Below are positions 8,436 through 17,095 of a stretch of DNA of 61,603 nucleotides, piece by piece. The translations under genes and the position numbers were made by a program. Position 1 is the stretch's first letter. Each line of letters begins with the position of its first letter. Origin of the DNA: an uncultured Lachnospiraceae bacterium. Lineage in GTDB: Bacteria > Bacillota > Clostridia > Lachnospirales > Lachnospiraceae. Location of the stretch: NCBI GenBank assembly GCA_934294885.1, contig CAKRAK010000015.1, forward strand, positions 1 to 61,603. The letters are read 5' to 3'. Below the pieces are notes generated by a model. The model worked only from the letters and a program-made list of their open reading frames with translations, searched no databases and was not told the origin of the DNA.

Positions 8436-9383
8436 TTATATTTCGTATATGTATTCTGTGGCAGAAGTTTCCTTGTGGGGATTTTCATTTTTAATTGCCT
8501 GCTCCGGTGGAGTGACGGAAACTCTTGTATTAGCAGGAATGGAGCTTGTGATAAATGCACCGCCGCCGATTACGGAATCATGACCGATAACCGTTTCACC
8601 GCCTAAGACAGAAGCGTTAGAGTAAATGGTTACCCTGTCCCCAATGGTCGGGTGACGTTTCACACCCGCAAGATGCTGTCCACCTCTTGTACTAAGCGCT
8701 CCTAATGTAACACCCTGATATAATTTTACATAATCTCCGATTACAGTGGTTTCACCGATAACGATACCGGTTCCGTGATCCATAAAAAAGTATTTTCCGA
8801 TGACTGCACCGGCATTGATATCAATACCTGTTTTTCCATGGACATGCTCTGTCATAATTCTTGGAATGAAAGGAACTCCTTCCTTGTACAGTTCATGTGC
8901 AACACGGTATACATAGGTTGCATAAAAACCGGGATAGGAAAAGATGATCTGCTCTTTGTTAAGGGCTGCCGGGTCTCCGTCATATCCTGCCTGTGCATCC
9001 AATAGCAGCATTTCCTGAATTTTTGGGAAGGCTGAGAAGAATTTGAAGCAGGTTTCTTCAGCTTTTTTTTGTATGACTTCATCTGAGGCAGTTAATGATT
9101 CCTCTGCGGTATAAGCATATGCCAAAGCAATCTGCTCTTTGATACGGTTGTGCAGAGTGGACAGCTTATGTCCGATGTAATAGTTTGCATTGCTGCTCGA
9201 AACCGGTTCCGTGTCGAAATATCCGGGAAACAGCACACTTTGAATCTCATTTGTAATGTCGATAACGACTTTTCTTGCCGGTAATGGTTTTTCTGTGTGT
9301 CCGACTAAAATATCGGATGTCTGATAGTTATTTGCTATCTGTGATACGATATCGGGAAGTAAATCTTCAAAATTTGTATTCAT
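8436..9383 (-). CDS. epsC: Serine O-acetyltransferase, EpsC type
   Basis: 315 residues. The N-terminal helical domain (1 to about 170) resembles the long form found in EpsC proteins. The C-terminal half is a left-handed beta helix of hexapeptide repeats (IDINAGAVIG, VIGETTVIGDYVKL, ASVLGGETVIG). The catalytic HG/HGTG segments are present (HVHGKTGIDINAG, MDHGTGIVIGETT), as is the GVKRHPTIGD block. The enzyme makes O-acetylserine from serine and acetyl-CoA, the first step of cysteine synthesis. It is divergent from cheX. Confidence 0.88.
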   Translation of the reverse strand: MNTNFEDLLPDIVSQIANNYQTSDILVGHTEKPLPARKVVIDITNEIQSVLFPGYFDTEPVSSSNANYYIGHKLSTLHNRIKEQIALAYAYTAEESLTASDEVIQKKAEETCFKFFSAFPKIQEMLLLDAQAGYDGDPAALNKEQIIFSYPGFYATYVYRVAHELYKEGVPFIPRIMTEHVHGKTGIDINAGAVIGKYFFMDHGTGIVIGETTVIGDYVKLYQGVTLGALSTRGGQHLAGVKRHPTIGDRVTIYSNASVLGGETVIGHDSVIGGGAFITSSIPANTRVSVTPPEQAIKNENPHKETSATEYIYEI

Positions 9384-9534
9384 AATGATCTCCCTCTATT
9401 AGAATTTATTCAGAATCCAGTATAGCACAAAATGAAAAAAGAAAAAAGTGATACAGGATTTCTTGTGGAATTTACTAAAAATAAATGTCTCATTCAGTGG
9501 AAATGGATAATATTCTGAAAACTGTATTTTCTGT

Positions 9535-9563
9535 TTGCGAATGGGGTTCGTTTCATGTATAAT
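9535..9563 (+). promoter_or_regulatory. Probable cheX promoter
   Basis: TTGCGA at 9535-9540 and TATAAT at 9558-9563, spaced 17 bases, 46 bases ahead of the cheX start. Confidence 0.55.
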
Positions 9564-9609
9564 GTGGATATGAATGTGATTCGGAAGACGATATGAAAAG
9601 AGGATAAAA

Positions 9610-10086
9610 ATGAAAAAAGCACTTGATGTGAATAATATAAATCCGTTTTTGAAATCCACGATGAGTGTGTTCGAAACTGTTACACAGTTGAAGTTAGCTG
9701 TTGGGAAACCATCTCTGGCAAGTTTCGCTTTTGATGAGCCTACATATACGATTACTGTTGGTATTGTTGGTCAGATGAAGGGGCAGGCAGTTCTTGCAAT
9801 GGGAATTGACGAGGCAAAGAATATTGCCAGTAAGATGATGTTTGGGATGCCTATTGCAGAGTTAGACGAGATGGCATGTTCTGCATTGAATGAACTAAGT
9901 AATATGATTATGGGGAATACAGCTACGATGTTTTCCACTCAGGGAAAAATGATTGATATTACCCCACCTATTTCTATGTTGGGAACCAATCTTAAGGTTC
10001 AGACAGATATTGATCCTATTTGTGTACCATTGTTACTGGATGGAAAGAAGTACATAGAATTGTATATATGTGTATACGAGGATTAG
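9610..10086 (+). CDS. cheX: Chemotaxis phosphatase CheX
   Basis: 158 residues with the CheC/CheX/FliY fold. The catalytic ExxN motif is seen once, in ALNELSNMIMGN (Glu and Asn around residues 97-100), and the C-terminal beta region with PLLLDGKKYIELYICVYED matches CheX. CheX dephosphorylates CheY-P, so it implies a chemotaxis system elsewhere in the genome; no other chemotaxis gene is in the window. It stands alone behind its own promoter, and guaB follows from a separate one. A related single-domain 'CheX-like' protein of unknown partner cannot be excluded. Confidence 0.8.
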   Translation: MKKALDVNNINPFLKSTMSVFETVTQLKLAVGKPSLASFAFDEPTYTITVGIVGQMKGQAVLAMGIDEAKNIASKMMFGMPIAELDEMACSALNELSNMIMGNTATMFSTQGKMIDITPPISMLGTNLKVQTDIDPICVPLLLDGKKYIELYICVYED

Positions 10087-10115
10087 TATATATATTAATT
10101 CTTTCAAAAAATGTG

Positions 10116-10144
10116 TTGACCTTTTATAAGGCTGGATGTATGAT
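10116..10144 (+). promoter_or_regulatory. Strong sigma-A promoter of guaB
   Basis: TTGACC at 10116-10121 and TATGAT at 10139-10144 with a 17-base spacer, predicting a start near 10151. The -10 element runs into the inverted repeat at 10143-10173. Confidence 0.7.
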
Positions 10145-10173
10145 AAGTCAATTAACGAAAGTTATTGACTTAT
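10143..10173. promoter_or_regulatory. Operator-like inverted repeat over the guaB -10 and start
   Basis: ATAAGTCAAT (10143-10152) is mirrored by ATTGACTTAT (10164-10173). With the inner AAC/GTT pair it is a 13-bp repeat with a GAAA centre and one unpaired T. It covers the -10 box and the predicted start site. Because the left arm lies mostly upstream of the start, it cannot fold fully in the transcript, so a DNA-binding repressor site is the more likely reading. Confidence 0.55.
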
Positions 10174-10296
10174 TCATTTGTACGGGTAGCGGGCAAACAT
10201 ATGTGCTTGTACAAGACCCTGATGACTGTCGAGATAACTAGGGAAGTCTATAGGCTTCTTATAGTTTTGCAAATAAGAAGAAAGGTAAGAAAAGAC
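10174..10296 (+). promoter_or_regulatory. Structured 5' leader of guaB, class unknown
   Basis: The leader contains pairable segments TTGTAC (10178-10183) with GTACAA (10209-10214), CCCT with AGGG (about 10216-10243), and CTATA with TATAG (about 10249-10265). It does not match the purine, ZTP, PRPP or guanidine aptamer cores I can recall. Confidence 0.3.
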
Positions 10297-11748
10297 ATGA
10301 GTAAAATTATTGGAAAAGGTATTACTTTTGATGATGTTTTATTAGTTCCTGCATATTCGGAAGTAATCCCAAATGATGTTGATTTGAGAACACAGCTTAC
10401 AAAGAAGATTCAGTTACAGATTCCGTTAATGAGTGCAGGTATGGATACTGTAACAGAGCATAGAATGGCAATTGCCATGGCTCGTCAGGGTGGTATTGGT
10501 GTAATTCACAAGAATATGTCAATTCAGGCACAGGCTGAAGAGGTTGATAAGGTTAAGAGATCTGAAAATGGTGTTATTACCGATCCGTTTTCGCTGACTC
10601 CGGAACATACATTAGATGATGCAGATAAATTAATGGCTAAGTTCAGAATTTCCGGTGTTCCTATTTGTGAAGGAACCAAATTAGTTGGTATTATTACAAA
10701 TCGTGACTTGAAGTTTGAGACAGATTATACGAAGAAGATTAAGGAATCCATGACCTCAGAGGGATTGGTTACAGCAAAGGAAGGCATTACATTAGAGGAT
10801 GCAAAGAAGATTTTAGCCTCTGCCCGTAAAGAAAAGTTACCAATCGTAGATGATGATTATAACTTAAAGGGATTAATTACAATTAAGGATATTGAGAAGA
10901 CAATCAAGTACCCACATGCTGCAAAGGATTCTCAGGGAAGATTATTATGTGCGGCAGCTGTTGGTGTTACACCGGATATCACAGACCGTGTGGATGAGCT
11001 GGTTCGTTCAAAGGTTGATGCCATTGTAATTGATACAGCACACGGACATTCTGCTAATGTATTGAAGACATTTGGTCTGATTAGAGAAAAGTATCCTGAT
11101 TTACAGGTAATCGCAGGAAATGTAGCAACAAGAAGTGGTACAGAGGCTATGATTAAGATGGGTGTAGATGCTGTAAAGATTGGTATCGGACCTGGTTCCA
11201 TCTGTACTACCCGTGTGGTTGCAGGTATCGGTGTTCCTCAGATTACTGCTATTATGGATGCCTATGATGTTGCAAAAGAATATGGAATTCCTGTAATTGC
11301 AGATGGTGGTATTAAGTATTCAGGTGATATTACAAAGGCTTTGGCTGCCGGCGGTAATGTATGTATGATGGGTAGTCTGTTTGCGGGAACTGATGAGTCA
11401 CCGGGAGAATTCGAGTTATATCAGGGACGTAAGTATAAGGTATATCGTGGTATGGGTTCTATTGCAGCAATGGAGAACGGAAGTAAGGACAGATATTTCC
11501 AGGCAAATGCAAAGAAGCTTGTTCCGGAAGGTGTAGAAGGTCGAGTTGCTTATAAGGGAAGCATTGAAGATACAGTATTCCAGCTATTAGGTGGACTTCG
11601 TTCCGGAATGGGATATTGCGGTGCAGCTACGATTGAAGAATTACATGAGAAAGCTCAGTTTGTAGAGATTTCTGCTGCTTCATTGAAGGAGAGTCATCCA
11701 CATGATATCCAGATTACAAAGGAAGCGCCTAACTACTCAGTAGAATAA
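10297..11748 (+). CDS. guaB: IMP dehydrogenase
   Basis: 483 residues. The barrel domain begins GITFDDVLLVPAYSEV; two CBS domains are inserted at about residues 95-205 (MAKFRISGVPICEGTKLVG, ARKEKLPIVDDDYNLKGL); the catalytic Cys loop GPGSICTTRVVAGIGVPQ follows at about 300, then GMGSIAAM and the flap residues RYF. The enzyme oxidises IMP to XMP with NAD, the committed step to GMP. I chose ATG 10297, preceded by GAAGAAAGG; the longer frame from 10165 lies in the structured leader. Own promoter and a strong terminator make this a single-gene unit. Confidence 0.95.
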   Translation: MSKIIGKGITFDDVLLVPAYSEVIPNDVDLRTQLTKKIQLQIPLMSAGMDTVTEHRMAIAMARQGGIGVIHKNMSIQAQAEEVDKVKRSENGVITDPFSLTPEHTLDDADKLMAKFRISGVPICEGTKLVGIITNRDLKFETDYTKKIKESMTSEGLVTAKEGITLEDAKKILASARKEKLPIVDDDYNLKGLITIKDIEKTIKYPHAAKDSQGRLLCAAAVGVTPDITDRVDELVRSKVDAIVIDTAHGHSANVLKTFGLIREKYPDLQVIAGNVATRSGTEAMIKMGVDAVKIGIGPGSICTTRVVAGIGVPQITAIMDAYDVAKEYGIPVIADGGIKYSGDITKALAAGGNVCMMGSLFAGTDESPGEFELYQGRKYKVYRGMGSIAAMENGSKDRYFQANAKKLVPEGVEGRVAYKGSIEDTVFQLLGGLRSGMGYCGAATIEELHEKAQFVEISAASLKESHPHDIQITKEAPNYSVE

Positions 11749-11778
11749 TGAAGATTGGAATGTCAGATTTGATAACAT

Positions 11779-11815
11779 AAAAAAGGATGCGGTTCGTTTG
11801 AACCGCATCCTTTTT
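11779..11815. terminator. Bidirectional terminator between guaB and PFK
   Basis: AAAAAGGATGCGGTTC pairs perfectly with GAACCGCATCCTTTTT across a 4-base loop, with A and T tracts on either side, between two convergent genes. Confidence 0.9.
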
Positions 11816-11852
11816 GAAATTTGCTTTCTTTACAAAAATCATTGAGCATGGT

Positions 11853-13094
11853 TTAATTTTCCGGTTTTAAATGGGTAACGGGAAGATATACGGGAATTCC
11901 TTTTTCGTATTTGATTTCCGGTTCTCCCATAATCAGCGGAGACAGATATTCAAATAATTCCGGCTCGATATCATTACCTGCCTTGTTGATCCATTCTCTT
12001 GGAATCGCTTTGGCTTCATTGGCAATACCGGTGATATCGGCTGTTCCAATCTCAATACGGTAAGGATTGTTGGAAACACGGTTTAAGGTTAACATACACT
12101 GTGTCTTTCCTTCTTCGGCACAGTGAAGTGCCTGTTCTCCAAGCTGGAAGGATTCCGTAATATCCGTAAGGGATGAAATATGGGAGCCACAACGCTGTAA
12201 TACATTCAATTCGATAGAACGGCATTTTACATTGATCGTCTCTTTGATGAAGTATTCCAGACACTTTCCGGTACCGCTAAGCTGTGCATGACCAAATTGG
12301 TCTGCTGTCGGCTTGGAAGCACTGAAATAGTTACCGTCTTTATCCCGGATTCCTTCCGACACTGCAACAATGACATTATTCCGGAACTTAAGCTGATCTT
12401 TTACATCGGATAAAAACTGTTCCTTGTCAAAAGGCACCTCAGGAAAATAGATTAAATGAGGTGCACTGTTATAAGCATTACGTGCCAGTGCAGCCGCCGC
12501 CGTAAGCCAGCCGGCATCCCGTCCCATAATCTCGATAATGGTTACACTTTTTACGGCATAAATATAAGTATCATGGGCGATTTCCAATATTGAGGATGCA
12601 ACATATTTTGCAGCAGAACCGAATCCCGGTGTATGATCTGTAATAAGTAGGTCGTTGTCGATGGTTTTTGGGATTCCGATAATACGAATATCACTTCCGA
12701 TTTTTTGACCGTACCGGCTTAATTTTGAAACCGTATCCATGGAATCATTGCCACCAATATAGAAAAATGCACCAATATTATATTTTTTAAACTGTTTAAA
12801 GATAAAGGTATAGGTTGCATCATCATCTTCAAAATCAGGAAGCTTATAGCGACAGGAACCCAGATACATGGCAGGAGTTATTTTTAATGTGTCAATAAAA
12901 TCCGGTGATTTTTTTGCTTTCTCACTAAGATTCAGGAATCGATCATTCATAATTCCCAAAATTCCGTTCAAAGCTCCATATACAGTATCGTAGGATTCGC
13001 TTTGCATTGCAGCAGAGAGCACTCCGGCTAAGGATGCATTAATTGCAACGGTCGGACCACCTGACTGAGCAATGATAATATTTTTCTTTTGCAT
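11853..13094 (-). CDS. Phosphofructokinase, pyrophosphate-dependent type
   Basis: 413 residues, begins NIIIAQSGGPTVAINASLAG. The substrate loop reads IPKTIDNDL: the Lys after Pro is the mark of PPi-dependent enzymes, where ATP enzymes have Gly. The phosphate-binding loop reads IGGNDSMDT, with Asn where most PPi enzymes have Asp (GGDDS) and ATP enzymes GGDGS. Other blocks include TPGFGSAAKYVA, EIMGRDAGWLTAA and ECVS-like VSEGIRDKDG. It should interconvert fructose 6-phosphate and fructose 1,6-bisphosphate with PPi as donor, which is a prediction from the loops. The start follows AAAGGAGATTGAT. Confidence 0.85.
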   Translation of the reverse strand: MQKKNIIIAQSGGPTVAINASLAGVLSAAMQSESYDTVYGALNGILGIMNDRFLNLSEKAKKSPDFIDTLKITPAMYLGSCRYKLPDFEDDDATYTFIFKQFKKYNIGAFFYIGGNDSMDTVSKLSRYGQKIGSDIRIIGIPKTIDNDLLITDHTPGFGSAAKYVASSILEIAHDTYIYAVKSVTIIEIMGRDAGWLTAAAALARNAYNSAPHLIYFPEVPFDKEQFLSDVKDQLKFRNNVIVAVSEGIRDKDGNYFSASKPTADQFGHAQLSGTGKCLEYFIKETINVKCRSIELNVLQRCGSHISSLTDITESFQLGEQALHCAEEGKTQCMLTLNRVSNNPYRIEIGTADITGIANEAKAIPREWINKAGNDIEPELFEYLSPLIMGEPEIKYEKGIPVYLPVTHLKPEN

Positions 13095-13194
13095 ATCAAT
13101 CTCCTTTATGACTTGTCAAAATTGACATAAATGATAAGTCCATCATACGAAAATACCTATGAAATTTCAAGGGTTATTATGGAAAAATATTTTC

Positions 13195-13223
13195 TTGTCT
13201 TTTTGGTTCAGCTATTGTATAAT
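13195..13223 (+). promoter_or_regulatory. Promoter of the probable 6S RNA
   Basis: TTGTCT at 13195-13200 and TATAAT at 13218-13223 with a 17-base spacer, predicting a start near 13231. No ORF with a ribosome site follows for 330 bases. Confidence 0.6.
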
Positions 13224-13230
13224 AAGTCCA

Positions 13231-13450
13231 TTAAGTGATAGGAATGACAACACGTGAAACTTCTGGGATGTTCGATAACTCCTGTGATTTTGAACCTACA
13301 TTTGTTTTTATGGGATGTCGATATTTATGATTAGGATGTCAGGCCTGCTTAGACAGGAAGACAGAGAAGTCTGTGAGATGACCCACCTAGCTTGGCTAGG
13401 ACTCAAAATGCAGGAAACGGCATTTCTGGTTGTTTCACTTGTATGATAAA
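13231..13450 (+). ncRNA. ssrS: Probable 6S RNA
   Basis: A 220-base non-coding stretch behind its own promoter folds as a long rod: ACACGTGAAAC (13250-13260) pairs with GTTTCACTTGT (13432-13442), and an inner arm pairs CCTG..ATTTTGA with TCAAAAT.CAGG. Between these arms is a large open bubble containing GGGATGTTCG on the 5' side, close to the bubble sequence of known 6S RNAs. 6S RNA mimics an open promoter and binds the housekeeping RNA polymerase. Small hairpins such as CCTAGC-ttg-GCTAGG lie at the rod tip. Ends are approximate; another structured sRNA is possible. Confidence 0.65.
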
Positions 13451-13481
13451 AAAGTTTTTAACTTTCGAGTTACAAAAGAAG

Positions 13482-13540
13482 AAAAAGCAGCATTCAATGA
13501 CTAAGTTTAACTTCTGTCTGATTGCTGCTTTCTTTATGGA
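13482..13540 (+). terminator. Imperfect hairpin ahead of the SpoIID-like gene
   Basis: AAAGCAGCATTCA and TGATTGCTGCTTT pair with one mismatch across a long loop, followed by TCTTT. It may end the upstream RNA or sit in the leader of the next gene. Confidence 0.45.
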
Positions 13541-13561
13541 TAATCGATAAAGGAGATTGTT

Positions 13562-15841
13562 ATGAGGGATTCAAAGACAGCTAAAAAAAGAGGAAAGATA
13601 TGGATTTTCCTTCTGGTTTTGTTCGTGATTTTCGGACTGGTTGGCGGAATTGTCATAAAAGAGCTTTTCTTCAACAATGATGAAAACGGTTCTGTGTCAA
13701 ATCAGGAAGCAAATCGTTTGATTCGTTATTTGAGTTTGAGTGACTACGAATATTCAGACCGGTTAGGTTCTTCCTTTACGGTAGAGGATGCCAAAAAACT
13801 GATTCAGGCTGCGAATATTTCCGAGGATAAGCTTCATGTAACATTGAAGCATAAGCCGGGATTTATGCCATTGACCAGAGAAGAATTTGTATCGGTTTAT
13901 AATGATTTGATTCAATTATTGGATTTGGAACGATTAAGCTGCCGGGATTTGTATATTTATGGTATTGACAGTGCCAATGATGAAGAAATAGATGGTGTAT
14001 CCTATGAAATGATTAATACCAATGAAGGTAATTTCTACATGGAAAAGGACTATGGAATGAGTCATTCCTACGAGAATAAGGTTGTAGAGGTATATGTATC
14101 CAATAATGAGATTATTCTTTGCTTAGGGGAAAGTGATAATACCGTAACGATACATAACAGCTATGCAACGAAGATTTCTGACCGGACCTTGTATGTGTAT
14201 GCAGGTGGAACCATGCGGGAGCTTGCTCTTGATGAAAATGCAGATATTAAGAAGGATTTGAAGGCTTGTCTATGTGATGTGATATACAGCAATAAGGGTG
14301 TTGAAGGTATTACGGATTTAACCTCTAAGCTGACGGATTCAAAGGTAACTGCCTGTGGGGATGGCGTGTTGACGATAGAAGGCTCCGATACTCCGGCATT
14401 GCTTTCAGATGATTTTTATGTTTACCGGGTAAAGGGAGGATTTAAGGCAAGTACTTCACCGGGAACCTTAATCGGATACGAAAAGGTTTCTCTCTATATT
14501 AAGGATAATGTTGTAGAGGCGGCTGTTTTGACGGAGGACATTTATTCCAAGAATATCAGGGTTCTGATTGGGACAACGGGCTATACCGGATATTATCATG
14601 ATAAGGTGTTTGTAACCTCTGATACTCCATTTACTATTTCTTATGGAGAAAAGGTGGATGAATATGAAGCCGGAGAACGGGTAGAATTTCGTAACGGAAG
14701 CAAGGAGCTTACAGATGGTTCTGCCAGAATACGCTCCAAAAATCCGGATGGAAAGATTACGTTAACGGGAATTGAACGTCAGTGTGGTGCGCCTTCTTAC
14801 AGAGGCACGATTGAACTTTCCAAGAGAGATGAGGGTGTTGTTGTTATCAATGAACTCCCGGTGGAAGAGTATCTTTATGGTGTTGTTCCAAGTGAGATGC
14901 CGGTATCCTATAATATTGAGGCATTAAAAGCACAGGCAATCTGTGCCAGGGCATATGCATATCGTCAGATGGAAAGTGATGTGTATGCGGAATATGGTGC
15001 ACATTTAGATGACAGTGTGGAAAGTCAGGTCTATAACAATGTGGCGGAAGATGAGAAAGCCATTTATGCGGTAGATGATACCTATGGAGTGGTTCCGTGT
15101 TACAATGATGAAGTGATTGAGGCATTTTTCTTCTCAACCTCCTGCGGAACGACCAGCAGTAACAGTGTTGTCTGGGGTGGTACACAGAGACCTTATCTTT
15201 TAGATACCATGGAAAATGAATTAAATGATATTGCCAATCTTTCCGATGAACAAAGCTTTCAGTCATTTATTAATGGTAAATTAGGAACCGACTTCTTTGA
15301 GGAAAACGAACCGTTTTACCGTTGGAATATCAAATTTAGCCAGGCTCAGATTGATAATGCCATTAACAATCATTTATATGAGCGGATTGAAGCTATGCCG
15401 GAGAATATTCTTGCAAAAAATGCAGAAGGAACATATGATAAGAAATCAATTCGGTCTGTTGGTACCGTGAAGGATATTGTTGTAACAAAGCGGGGTAAGA
15501 GTGGAATTATAGAAGAGATGGAAATTGTCGGTTCGGAAGACACCATTTTGGTAAAGGGACAGAATAATATCCGAACCCTGTTAAGTCCTGAAGAGACTAC
15601 AATCTGTAAGCAGGATGGATCTACGGTTAATGGATGGAATTCTTTACCAAGTGCATATTTTTATGTTGTAAATGATGGAAATGGATTTTCATTATACGGT
15701 GGAGGCTTTGGCCATGGTGTAGGAATGAGCCAGAATGGTGCAAATGATATGGCTGCCATGGGATATACGGCAAAGGCTATCATTGAACATTATTACACTG
15801 CGGTAGAATTAAAAGATATGTATCAATTAATGGGAAAATAG
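13562..15841 (+). CDS. SpoIID/LytB domain membrane-anchored protein
   Basis: 759 residues. One N-terminal membrane helix (about 12-35, KIWIFLLVLFVIFGLVGGIV), a long unassigned extracellular region (about 40-400), then the SpoIID/LytB domain from about 415 (YRGTIELSKR, VINELPVEEYLYGVVPSEMP, EALKAQAICARAYAY). The Glu in VPSEMP is in the position of the catalytic Glu of SpoIID, a peptidoglycan lytic transglycosylase. The end carries GGGFGHGVGMSQNGAN. It is more than twice the length of sporulation SpoIID, so a vegetative or envelope role is possible. Start follows AAAGGAGATTGTT; the next gene begins 5 bases after its stop. Confidence 0.85.
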   Translation: MRDSKTAKKRGKIWIFLLVLFVIFGLVGGIVIKELFFNNDENGSVSNQEANRLIRYLSLSDYEYSDRLGSSFTVEDAKKLIQAANISEDKLHVTLKHKPGFMPLTREEFVSVYNDLIQLLDLERLSCRDLYIYGIDSANDEEIDGVSYEMINTNEGNFYMEKDYGMSHSYENKVVEVYVSNNEIILCLGESDNTVTIHNSYATKISDRTLYVYAGGTMRELALDENADIKKDLKACLCDVIYSNKGVEGITDLTSKLTDSKVTACGDGVLTIEGSDTPALLSDDFYVYRVKGGFKASTSPGTLIGYEKVSLYIKDNVVEAAVLTEDIYSKNIRVLIGTTGYTGYYHDKVFVTSDTPFTISYGEKVDEYEAGERVEFRNGSKELTDGSARIRSKNPDGKITLTGIERQCGAPSYRGTIELSKRDEGVVVINELPVEEYLYGVVPSEMPVSYNIEALKAQAICARAYAYRQMESDVYAEYGAHLDDSVESQVYNNVAEDEKAIYAVDDTYGVVPCYNDEVIEAFFFSTSCGTTSSNSVVWGGTQRPYLLDTMENELNDIANLSDEQSFQSFINGKLGTDFFEENEPFYRWNIKFSQAQIDNAINNHLYERIEAMPENILAKNAEGTYDKKSIRSVGTVKDIVVTKRGKSGIIEEMEIVGSEDTILVKGQNNIRTLLSPEETTICKQDGSTVNGWNSLPSAYFYVVNDGNGFSLYGGGFGHGVGMSQNGANDMAAMGYTAKAIIEHYYTAVELKDMYQLMGK

Positions 15842-15846
15842 TCATT

Positions 15847-16764
15847 ATGAATGAAAGTAAAAGACAAAAATACATAGAAAAAGGAAAAATAATATTCAGT
15901 TATATCATGAAGTTTGGGGGCATGTTAACGGATAGCTATACTGCAGCATCTGCGGCACAGGCGGCATTCTTTTTGATGCTGTCGATAGTTCCGATGGTAT
16001 CTTTGCTGTTGGCGGTTGCATCCCATTTGCCTTTTGCTCCTCAGGATATCATGGGACTGATTATGGGCTTTGTTCCGGAAGCATTCAGAAAGATGGTAGA
16101 CCAGCTAATGTTTGAATGGTACGATTCCTCAGGAAGCGCTGTTATTTCGGTTTCTGTTGTTGCCCTTGTATGGTCAGCATCAAAGGGAATCTATGCTTTG
16201 ATGGAAGGCTTTAACAGTATGTATCATATCAGAGGAAAATATCCACCGTTAAAGTCAAGGGCGGTAGCGGTTGTGTATACGGTTATTTTAATTATGCTGT
16301 TTGCACTGGTAATGGGTGTATATGTAATTGTAAGTCATTATTACAAGGTGTATATTCATGCTAATTTTGAGGTTGGTACAATGGCAAGAAAGTTTTTCTT
16401 GTTTACCAGATATGCTTTTGGCTGGATTTTATTTTATGGATTTATTTTAATGATGTATGTGGTTTTGCCGGGCGGTTTCGGACTACCAAAGGATGATGAG
16501 GAAAAAGTTAATTTTCGGAAAAGAGTGAAATCACAGATGTCGGGAGCTGCATTTTGTTCCATTGCATGGCTGCTTATTTCACAGATACTGTTCATATACA
16601 TAAAATATTTCCCTTCCATTTCCGTAATGTATGGCTCGTTGGCTGCAATTGTAGTTGCGATGCTGTGGTTATATTTTTGTATGTATTCCCTGTTTATTGG
16701 GGCGGTTATTAATTATTTGTTCTCAAAAGGATACTTGACAGAGGTAAAAAAGATGCTAAAATGA
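15847..16764 (+). CDS. YihY/BrkB family membrane protein
   Basis: 305 residues with about six membrane helices. The blocks AAQAAFFLMLSIVPMVSLLLA, ALVWSASKGIYALMEGFNSMY and the final GSLAAIVVAMLWLYFCMYSLFIGAVIN are typical of the YihY family (once misnamed ribonuclease BN). Function is not settled. Five bases separate it from the SpoIID-like gene. The promoter for the pheST T-box lies inside its last codons (16735-16762). Confidence 0.85.
   Translation: MNESKRQKYIEKGKIIFSYIMKFGGMLTDSYTAASAAQAAFFLMLSIVPMVSLLLAVASHLPFAPQDIMGLIMGFVPEAFRKMVDQLMFEWYDSSGSAVISVSVVALVWSASKGIYALMEGFNSMYHIRGKYPPLKSRAVAVVYTVILIMLFALVMGVYVIVSHYYKVYIHANFEVGTMARKFFLFTRYAFGWILFYGFILMMYVVLPGGFGLPKDDEEKVNFRKRVKSQMSGAAFCSIAWLLISQILFIYIKYFPSISVMYGSLAAIVVAMLWLYFCMYSLFIGAVINYLFSKGYLTEVKKMLK
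16735..16762 (+). promoter_or_regulatory. Promoter of the pheST T-box transcript
   Basis: TTGACA at 16735-16740 and TAAAAT at 16757-16762, 16-base spacer, embedded in the 3' end of the YihY gene. Predicted start near 16769. Confidence 0.6.
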
Positions 16765-16768
16765 ACCT

Positions 16769-17066
16769 GTGTCCTTTAATTTAATAAATGAGAAAGATGT
16801 TAATGGTGCAAGAGAATTGTGTTTTCTGTCAGAGAGAGGAAGCCACCGGCTGAAAGCTTCCTTCGGTTCAAACGTAATTCGAATTTCACACCGGAATTTC
16901 AGAATTGAAGTGTCGCGCTTGTTAAGAGTTTGGCTGCTGATATGGGTAGGTTCTGACGGGTCATGTCGTTATTTCATGAATGAGAGCTAAGACAACGTAA
17001 CAGGCTGTTTTAGAATTAGGGTGGTAACACGGTCATTTCGTCCCTTTCGACGAGATGGCCTTTTTT
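16769..17066 (+). promoter_or_regulatory. T-box riboswitch controlling pheST
   Basis: The T-box core TTAGGGTGGTAACACGG is at about 17016-17032. It is followed by a terminator stem GGTCATTTCGTC / GACGAGATGGCC (17031-17060) and a T run. The UGGU bulge would pair with an ACCA 3' end, in keeping with the A discriminator of tRNA-Phe. TTC triplets suited to a Phe specifier occur in the stem I region around 16880-16905, though I cannot place the specifier loop exactly. Uncharged tRNA-Phe should favour read-through into pheS. Confidence 0.9.
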
Positions 17067-17095
17067 AATGAAATAATTTAAAAAGGAGATAAATC

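Noticed and set aside
10165..10296. N-terminal extension of IMP dehydrogenase by 44 residues
   Set aside because: It lies in the structured leader, lacks a ribosome site, and the canonical protein start with AGAAAGG is at 10297.
10174..10296. Hammerhead ribozyme suggested by CTGATGA
   Set aside because: The GAAA half of the core and the flanking stems are missing.
10174..10296. c-di-GMP-I or guanidine-I riboswitch suggested by GGGCAAAC and CTAGGG
   Set aside because: The remaining conserved parts (GACGCAAAGC or GGTCCGAGAG type) are absent.
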